A program made the position numbers and the translations under genes. The notes beneath the pieces were generated by a model. That model was given only the letters and a program-made list of their open reading frames with translations, was not told where the DNA came from and did not search any database. Below are positions 57,366 through 64,000 of a DNA stretch of 64,000 nt, in pieces. This DNA is from Flaccisagitta enflata (taxonomy: Eukaryota > Chaetognatha > Sagittoidea > Aphragmophora). The DNA lies in the NCBI GenBank assembly GCA_965153355.1, contig OZ231127.1:80600001-80664000 (forward strand), written 5' to 3'. The number at the start of each line of letters is the position of its first letter. The stretch's first letter is position 1.

Positions 57366-59120
57366 AGCGGCCCCAAAGGGGTAGGTCAACGGCCCCGAAG
57401 GGGGTCGATGACATAGGCTTTCACAGATATGCGGGATTCTATCCGCCTTTTTGGGCAGCGGCCTCAAAGGGGTCTATGACCTATGCTTTCACACATATGG
57501 GGAATTTTCTCCCTCTCCTCCTCCTTATCCTCCTTCTCCTCCTCCGTCCCCCTCAAATCTCAGTCCCGAGGCCCAAATTCCAGTCTTGAGGCCCAAATCC
57601 CAGTCTTGAGGCCCAAATCCCAGCCGCAAAGCCCAAATCCCAGCCTCGAGGCCTAAATCCTAGCCTGGAGGCCCAGATTTCAGCCATGAAGCCCAAATTT
57701 CAGCCTCAAGGTCAAAATCTCAGCCAAGAGGCTCAATTCCTGGCCTTGAGGCCCAAATTCCCCATAGGTTTGAAAGCATAGGTCATCGACCCCTTCGGGG
57801 CCACTGCCCTGCTCCCCCCTCAAATTCAACCACAATAAACTTAGGCAGGGCCTGGGTACCGCTGACCATCTAACGCTTTTGGGCAGCGGCCCCGAAGGGG
57901 ACGAAGTCCTGTAGAACACAGGGGGACTTTCGTTCGTGCGTTCGTTCATGCGTCCCCCCCCATTAGGCCCCTCAAGCCCCAAATCTGGCCTCTGAGACCA
58001 CGAATCTAGCCTCTCGGGCCTCAAATCCAGCCTGTTAGGCCTCAAACCTGGCCTCTTAGGCATCAAATAAGGCTTCTCAGGCCTCAAACCTGGCCTCTCA
58101 AGCCTCAAATTAGGCCTCTCAGGCCTCAAATCAGCTATCTAAGCCTCAATTTATTGCTCTCAGGCTTCAAATCAGTCCTCTGACCTTTCAAGCCTTAATC
58201 CAGCCCTCTCAAGCCTCAAGTCAGCCCTCTAAAGCTTCCCATTGGCATTCTGAGGCATTATATTAGCCTTCTTAGGCCTCAGTTTAGGCTCTTGGAGACC
58301 TTCAGTAAGCCCTCTATAGCATCTTATCCACTTCTTCAGGCAGGACGAACGAAAGTCCCTTTGTGTTCTACAGGACTTTGTCCCTTTCGGGGCCGCTGCC
58401 CTGCTTCCCCTCACTCCAATTCACAATCACTCAAAGCAGGGCAACGGGTATCGCTGACCACATATTGCCCTTGGGCGACCTGTTGCGACTATTCTACTTC
58501 TCCTTCTCCTCCCTCTTAACCCCCCCTCAAAGCCCAGCCTCGAGGCTCAAATTCCAGTCTTGAGGTCCAAATTCCAGTCTTGAGGCCCAAATCTCAGTCT
58601 CGGGGCCCAAATCCCAGCCTCAAAGCCTAAATCCTAGCCTCGAGGCCCAAGTCCTAGCCTGGAGGCCCAGATACCAGCCTTGAGGCTAAATCTTAACCTA
58701 GAGGTCCAAATCCCAGCTTAGAGGACAAGGTCCCAGCCTCCAGGCTAGGATTTGGGCCTTGAGGCTGGGATTTGGGCCTTGAGGCAGGGATTTGAGCCTA
58801 GAGACTGGAATTTGGGCCTCAAGGCTGGGCTTTGGGGGGGGGATGGAGGAGGTGGAGAGGGAGGGCCAAAATCAGGCCTGAAACAGCAGAATTGAGGCTC
58901 TGGTGGCCAGGGGGGGGACGGACAGAAGGACTGATGGACGTCTCAGAATTCCCCCGTTTCCAACAGGACATCGGCCCTTTGCTTTGGGGTTGCTGCCCAA
59001 AAAGGAGGAGAAAATTCCCATATATGTGAAAGCATAAGTCATCGACCCCTTTTGGCCGCGGCCCTGCTTCCCCTTCACCTTCAAATTTAGGTAGGGCACG
59101 GGTATCGCTGACCATCTAAC
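57366..59120. mobile_element. Cluster of three minisatellite foldbacks
   Basis: Units at about 57366-57884, 57885-58485 and 58500-59115. Each has GGGCAGCGGCC arms, either CTATGCTTTCACA- or GACGAAGTCCTGTAGAACACA-type inner arms, and roughly 20-bp CTCAGGCCTCAAATC or CTTGAGGCCCAAATC arrays. The third flips strand near 58740. Confidence 0.7.
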
Positions 59121-59149
59121 GCTTTTGCGACTATTACTTTATGGTCTCA

Positions 59150-59345
59150 TCACTGCATCTGCCTGAATCTCCTTTCAACCTCCGCAGCCCTGCCCCTACC
59201 CGTATGCTTAATTTCTTCGTGCAAGTGCTCAAACAAAAGGTGAGCCTTGGGAATGATCGGTAACTTTAAATCTAACCAAGCACGTTTAAAATCAGCAATG
59301 TATCTTCTGTAATGCAGGTCGACATCATAACTGAAGCAACTTGAA
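59150..59345 (-). pseudogene. Transposon-like protein fragment
   Basis: Minus-strand segment YIADFKRAWLDLKLPIIPKA then HLLFEHLHEEIKHTGRGRAA and VERRFRQMQ stop. The layout F-x-x-x-W...P-K-x-H-x-x-F-E-H-x-x-E...G-R-G resembles a block I associate with transposable-element proteins in invertebrates (from memory, not checked). It abuts a (GAAT)n tract upstream. Confidence 0.35.
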
Positions 59346-60509
59346 ACGAGAACGCTCGATTGATTGAAATGTACGCCCCGCGGAATGAGTGAATGAATGA
59401 ATGAATAAATGAATGAAAGAATGAATGAAAGAATGATTGCATGAATGAATGAATGAATGAATGAATAGATGAATTGATGAATTGAATGAATAAATGAATA
59501 AATCAATGAATGAATGAACGAACAAATGAACAAACAAACAAACAAATGACTGAATTAATGAATGAATGAATGAATGAATGAATGAATGAATGAATGAATG
59601 AATGAATGAATGAATGAATGAATAAATGTATAAAACATGATTACAAATGAGAAAGGAATATTGATTAAGAGTTTTCTGAGATCTTATGAAAACATGACCG
59701 ACAGATCGAAATGTAAACTGACCAACAAATGGACAGACAAACTGACAGCCTAACCATGAATGAATGAAAGAATGAATGAATGAATAAATGAATGAATGAA
59801 CGAATGAATGAATGTATAAAACATGATTACATAGGAGAAAGGAATATTGAGTGTTTTCAGAGATCTTATGAAAACATGACTGACAGATTGAAATGCAAAC
59901 TGACCAACGGATGGACAGACAGAAAGACAGACAAACTGACAGGCTGACCAAAGGACAGGCCAACGGACTGGATTCCATTTAGATACGCAATGACTTCATG
60001 ATTTGAGGAGGTAAAAAAATAAAGACACAGATTTCAGTCAGTTACAAGCATTTGGCCTGTGTTGGAACTCCCTTACAGACTCTCAAAGGGGCTGATATCT
60101 CTCATGATGGATTTTTTCATAGAATATAACCAAATATCTTCAAATCGAGACCATCTCCAAGTATTTTGGCCAATTTGTTTAGAAATTATTCTTGAAACAA
60201 GGTAAGCTTTCCGCTGTATGGATACCACCACCTGACCTGTTTTTGTTTTTGATGATAGAGGGCATTTAACGAAAAGTTTGCTTTAAAAAAAACTTACCAA
60301 ATAGTGAGAGATGTTCCCCACACACCACTGAACACTTCTCCGCCGATCAGTACCACAGACACTCAAATCTGATTAAATCGCTATATGGGAACAGCGTGTA
60401 TAAAGAATAAACCAATAGGTCATATTGCATTCTTTTCATGTTAGGAGATTCTAAACAAATGCAAACATCGATAAGCAACGAAAAATCATTCATTTTCCTC
60501 TCGCAATAC

Positions 60510-60640
60510 TCAATGATATGGTTTAAAGTGGTAGTATCAAGCACACATTTTTCTCTCCCGATCGAGATTCAATCCCGGCCCGGTCTGGGAAGTTGATTCA
60601 GCTGAACAACGATTTCGTATGTTAGCCGATGAAGAGTAGA
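60510..60640 (+). other. tRNA-derived SINE-like segment (tentative)
   Basis: A-box-like TGGTTTAAAGTGGTAG and, about 45 bp on, B-box-like AGATTCAATCCCGG (9 of 11 to the consensus). The downstream GTTGATTCAGCTGAAC...GATGAAGAGTAGAAATC is not tRNA. No cloverleaf could be completed. Confidence 0.28.
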
Positions 60641-60803
60641 AATCGAGGGCTACTCATTTTTCGGTGGTCCTTTTCAATCTGACTCAGATCATGCAACTTG
60701 CTAATGCTTTGACCACCACTTTTTCAGCGTAAAGAGTTTTGTTCATGAATACCTTGTTTATCTTTAAAGAATTAGGAATGCGTTGAAAATCTGATCCATA
60801 CAT

Positions 60804-60805
60804 CC

Positions 60806-60890
<85 letters not shown>

Positions 60891-60905
60891 ACTATCTGTC
60901 TATCT
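60804..60905. repeat. (CTAT)n microsatellite
   Basis: About 25 units of CTAT with variant ends. Confidence 0.9.
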
Positions 60906-61096
60906 CTTATCTTTCTATCTTTCCGTTTTTTATCTTTTTATCTTTATGCACTCATCTACCTTTACATTGTTATCTCTTTTATGCTAGTATTTAGAGTAAA
61001 TCCTTTCGTTTTATCTTCAAGACTTCATGGACTTAATGGACTTCATGGACTTCATGGACTTCATGGAATCTTAGGGTTAGCCTTTCTTTACGTTTT

Positions 61097-61230
61097 AGTA
61101 GCGGACACACGAGTCTAGACCTTGCTGTGTCGGTCGGTCCGTCCAACCTCCGTCCCCATTCTTAAATTGCGAGTGGTTTTTGCCTCACTGCCCTTGCCCA
61201 ACCGTCCGCGACTGTGGTGCCGGCCTTGTT
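61097..61230 (-). mobile_element. Hairpin-ended repeat, AGTCGCGGAC subtype
   Basis: Degraded hairpin AGTAGCGGACACACGAGT; far end AACCGTCCGCGACTGTGG, CCGGCCTTGTT. Same subtype as 6260-6405. Confidence 0.6.
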
Positions 61231-61427
61231 TGTTATGGTTTTGACTTGAAATTGAATAGAATTAGATGTGAGTTCGAAGTGAATAAAAGAAAAGAAAAGA
61301 AAATGAAATGGAATTATTTTTGAGTCTTAGAACATCTCCTTTGCGTTGGTGATAAAAATTCTAACGACGGAGGATTCTGATAACGAGATTTTATGATGTC
61401 CCGCTGAGGATTCTCTTTTAAGAGACC

Positions 61428-61725
61428 ATTGCTGTCTCTTTTGCTCGCTCAGTTCCTCGCCGTTTTTGCCCAATTGGCTCGATTTGCTCACTCACTTCAC
61501 TTCCTGTAGTTACTGGCATTATCGCTTTATTTGATGGATCTTTGGGAAACGCGGCTCACTGTCGGATATAGATTAGTGCTGTCTCTTTTACTCGCTCAGT
61601 TCCTCTCTGCTTTTGCCCAATTTGCTCCATCTGCTCACTCACTCATCATCAATACCTGTTGCCACTCACGCTATCGCTTTATTTGATGGATCTTTGGCAA
61701 ACTTGGCTAACTGTAGAATATGGGT
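61428..61725. repeat. Tandem duplication, about 150 bp
   Basis: GCTGTCTCTTTTGCTCGCTC...CGCTTTATTTGATGGATCTT appears twice (61430-61575 and 61581-61725). No function inferred. Confidence 0.65.
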
Positions 61726-62449
61726 CAATTAGAGTGAAGTCATCTACTGGCCATTACTCTGACTCATACTCATGTGCAAAAGAAAAGAAATATTGAAAAC
61801 GAAATATCCAATGGGAATGTAGCAACACTCAAATGAAGAAGCAAAGAGCAGCAAAGAGATGTGATTTTAACTGACTCCTCTCTTTGAGTGCAAGGACTAA
61901 GATACTCTTTGAATATATGGTGCTCTTGCTAAAATGAAAACATCTAAGATGTCTTTTTTTAGCTGTGGTCATTTTGACATAAAATCTGTCATCTTGTGAA
62001 GGCTGAGTTCAGAGTAAAGGCGAGAAAGGGGAAGGGAAGAAACGATATTCATGGCCAACCTTAGTAAACGCGAGCAGGAAGGAGAATTCACCCAATAACA
62101 TGCAATTGTTCGGAGTCAAGAGGTAGAAATGGAACAAATCTGTAAATATGGCTGCTCTGGCCGCATTCGGGTGGGCGGGGTAAAAGTGAACGCACGCCTT
62201 CTTAAAATTACTGGTATGTCTCAAAAAGTATAAGGGGGAAAAAAAAGAGTCAAAAGAGGAGAACAAGGGAAGTTGAAAAAAGTGACAGAATATGAAAAAT
62301 GGTTGGAGAAAAACTGAGCAGAAATGGCTGAGGGCACTTCTACCTTTGGCTTTGGCTCAAATATAGCACCAGTCTCATGGCTTAACCTTGACACTTGCCC
62401 GTCACCATAAAGAGACATGCGGGACCGTGCAGCCAGCATTCATAATTTC

Positions 62450-62518
<69 letters not shown>

Positions 62519-62727
62519 CACCTTCCAGATTTTGTGGTTTGTTTTGCCGTTCAACGAATCTGGGGCCAAACATGCTGATGCCTCTTCAACATGGCCTGGT
62601 TACGAGCCAATTCCCGTGAATGACGTCAACAAAAACAACCAAAACATCCAAATACCGTATTTCTTGCAATTTCTGCCCCTTAGCATTTTTGAGCAATTGG
62701 AAAGAATCATGTTTTAGCAGGTTTTTA

Positions 62728-62844
62728 GGTGCGACAAAGCACCTCTATAACTGGCTTTGTCCGTCTGTCGGTCTGTCGGTTGGTCTGTAACGCATTCGTT
62801 CGACAATCCACACGTCGCACCTTATTGGCCTACTTGGCCTTGTT
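62728..62844 (-). mobile_element. Hairpin-ended repeat, GGTGC type, complete copy
   Basis: GGTGCGACAAAGCACCTCTA, TAACTGGCTTTGTCCGTC, (GGTC/TGTC)n, CACACGTCGCACCTTATTGG, CCTACTTGGCCTTGTT. Mirror image of the 42212 copy. A decayed AGTCGC-type copy follows at 63020-63095. Confidence 0.78.
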
Positions 62845-63558
62845 TTACCATGTCCAAACAAAAAAACGCAGCCGAACCCATTACCTGTAGAAGATTCAAA
62901 CTATTTGGGTAAGCTTTGGGTTCACAATTGATTTGGAAAATCGTTTCTTTTTTTTTTCTTTTTCACAACTATCAAAAAAAGATAAACATTTTATGACCAA
63001 AAATGCCTTTGACCGTTTTGAGTCGCATGCACAAGATTCTATGACCCGCTCTGTCCCTCTGTCTGTCGATCCGTCCGCCCATTAAGCTTAGCTATTTTTT
63101 GCCGTTTTACGTCGTTACTACCTTGGAAATAGATATACGGACAGCTGGAGAAAAGTTAGCCTTTTCACTCACTGAATGAGGTATATGCCCAAATCATTAC
63201 ATTTTTAGTCATTATATGGTATTTTGATCTATCAAGAGCTTCTGTTCTGACTTTTTATGGGATTCGTCTATGATTTTTTATCTTGAATACGTGTATCCTT
63301 TGTCTCTCAAAAAGCAACAAAAAAATCAAAGAATCAGTTTTGTTTTCTTTTATTACTGGATAATTTCAGGGCATTATGATTGACTGCAGTCCTCATTTTT
63401 TTTCAAAAATCAAAAAATTTGTAAAAAATGTGATCTTTTGAGATCAAGCAGAATGATTTTGCTCAATCTGTTTAGATTTGAGAGCTATTTCAATGTACAG
63501 TAGCTCTCGTCTAGACTTGAGATAACGGGGGCAAGCATTGTGGAAAGACGAATGAAGG

Positions 63559-64000
63559 CAGGGGAGCGATATTTAAGTCATAGACTAATCAAAGGATGCT
63601 TAATTCCCCATGATAGTTGGTTGCCATGGAAACACATTTCCATGTATTCTTGCTAAAGTATCAATATTTTGAGAGATTTTTTAGGGAACATTGCTTAAAA
63701 TAAAATTTGCTACAACTTTCCCACAGTATGTTCTGTAAGAATGTCGCTCGTTTGGCCGTTGCTAGGGAGCGTATCCATGTGTGACAACCCCTAGCAACCG
63801 CTTAACGAGCAACATTCTTACAGAACATACTGTGGGAAAGTTGTAGCAAATTCTATTTTAAGTAATGTTCCCTAAAAAAATCTCTCAAAATATTGATACT
63901 TTAGCGAGAATACATGGAAATGTGTTTCCATGGCAACCAGCTATCATGGGCAATAAAGCATCCCCTTATTAGTCTATGTTTGAAATATCGCTTCCCTGGT
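63559..64000. mobile_element. Long near-perfect palindrome, cut by the window end
   Basis: Left arm from GGGGAGCGATATTTAAG and right arm ending AATATCGCTTCCCTGGT, arms of about 205 bp with few mismatches and a short centre near 63770-63785. The arms contain GGTTGCCATGGAAACACATT and ACTTTCCCACAGTATGTTCT. No coding; a MITE or foldback. Confidence 0.85.

Noticed and set aside
60510-60640. Functional tRNA gene
   Set aside because: A- and B-box-like words only; acceptor and anticodon stems do not form.
62521-62718. Open segment after a CT tract (ILWFVLPFNESGAK...) as the next myosin exon
   Set aside because: Acceptor-like start but no MyTH4 or FERM similarity and it ends in a stop at once followed by a repeat.

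Overview
This is animal nuclear DNA. Genes are split by GT-AG introns, a replication-dependent histone H1 carries a 3' stem-loop, and there are non-LTR retrotransposon and DNA-transposon remains plus very dense simple-sequence repeats. The best-supported gene is a class XV unconventional myosin, which points to Metazoa or close relatives. The repeat content looks like a marine invertebrate, but I cannot name a phylum from the sequence.

Layout. Positions 44-23304 (+) hold 20 exons that join in one open frame. They encode about 2,170 residues of a myosin XV tail: the end of the first MyTH4 domain, a FERM-like F1 lobe, a very long low-complexity linker rich in Q, N, S, T and P, the F2/F3-like parts of the first FERM, an SH3 domain containing a poly-Asn run, and the first residues of the second MyTH4 domain. 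The motor lies upstream of the window. The second MyTH4-FERM was not found downstream. Positions 23898-26871 (-) hold a complete three-exon gene for a secreted protein of 190 residues, with a broken copy of its last exon at 28558-28741. Positions 32899-35110 (-) hold a non-LTR reverse transcriptase split by a TIR element with a 4-bp target duplication; a second RT fragment lies at 41183-41425 (-). An intact histone H1 gene is at 53487-54149 (-). A few isolated exon-like segments (35627, 43189, 50058) and transposon-like fragments (26300, 59150) remain unassigned.

Most of the rest is repeat. Three kinds stand out. (1) Many short dispersed elements begin AACAAGGCC and end in a hairpin followed by A's; a motif about 30 bp inside the 5' end is the inverted match of the 3' terminus and changes with it between subfamilies. 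A paralogous empty site at 20.4 kb defines the ends of one copy. (2) Large foldback elements have inverted arms and cores of about 20-bp minisatellites whose orientation flips at the centre. (3) TA-flanked and pogo-like MITEs. Microsatellites such as (GA)n, (CA)n, (CAA)n and (GAAT)n fill introns and also sit inside myosin coding exons as poly-Q and poly-N.

RT, myosin, H1 and secreted-gene calls rest on motifs read by eye; no database search was run.
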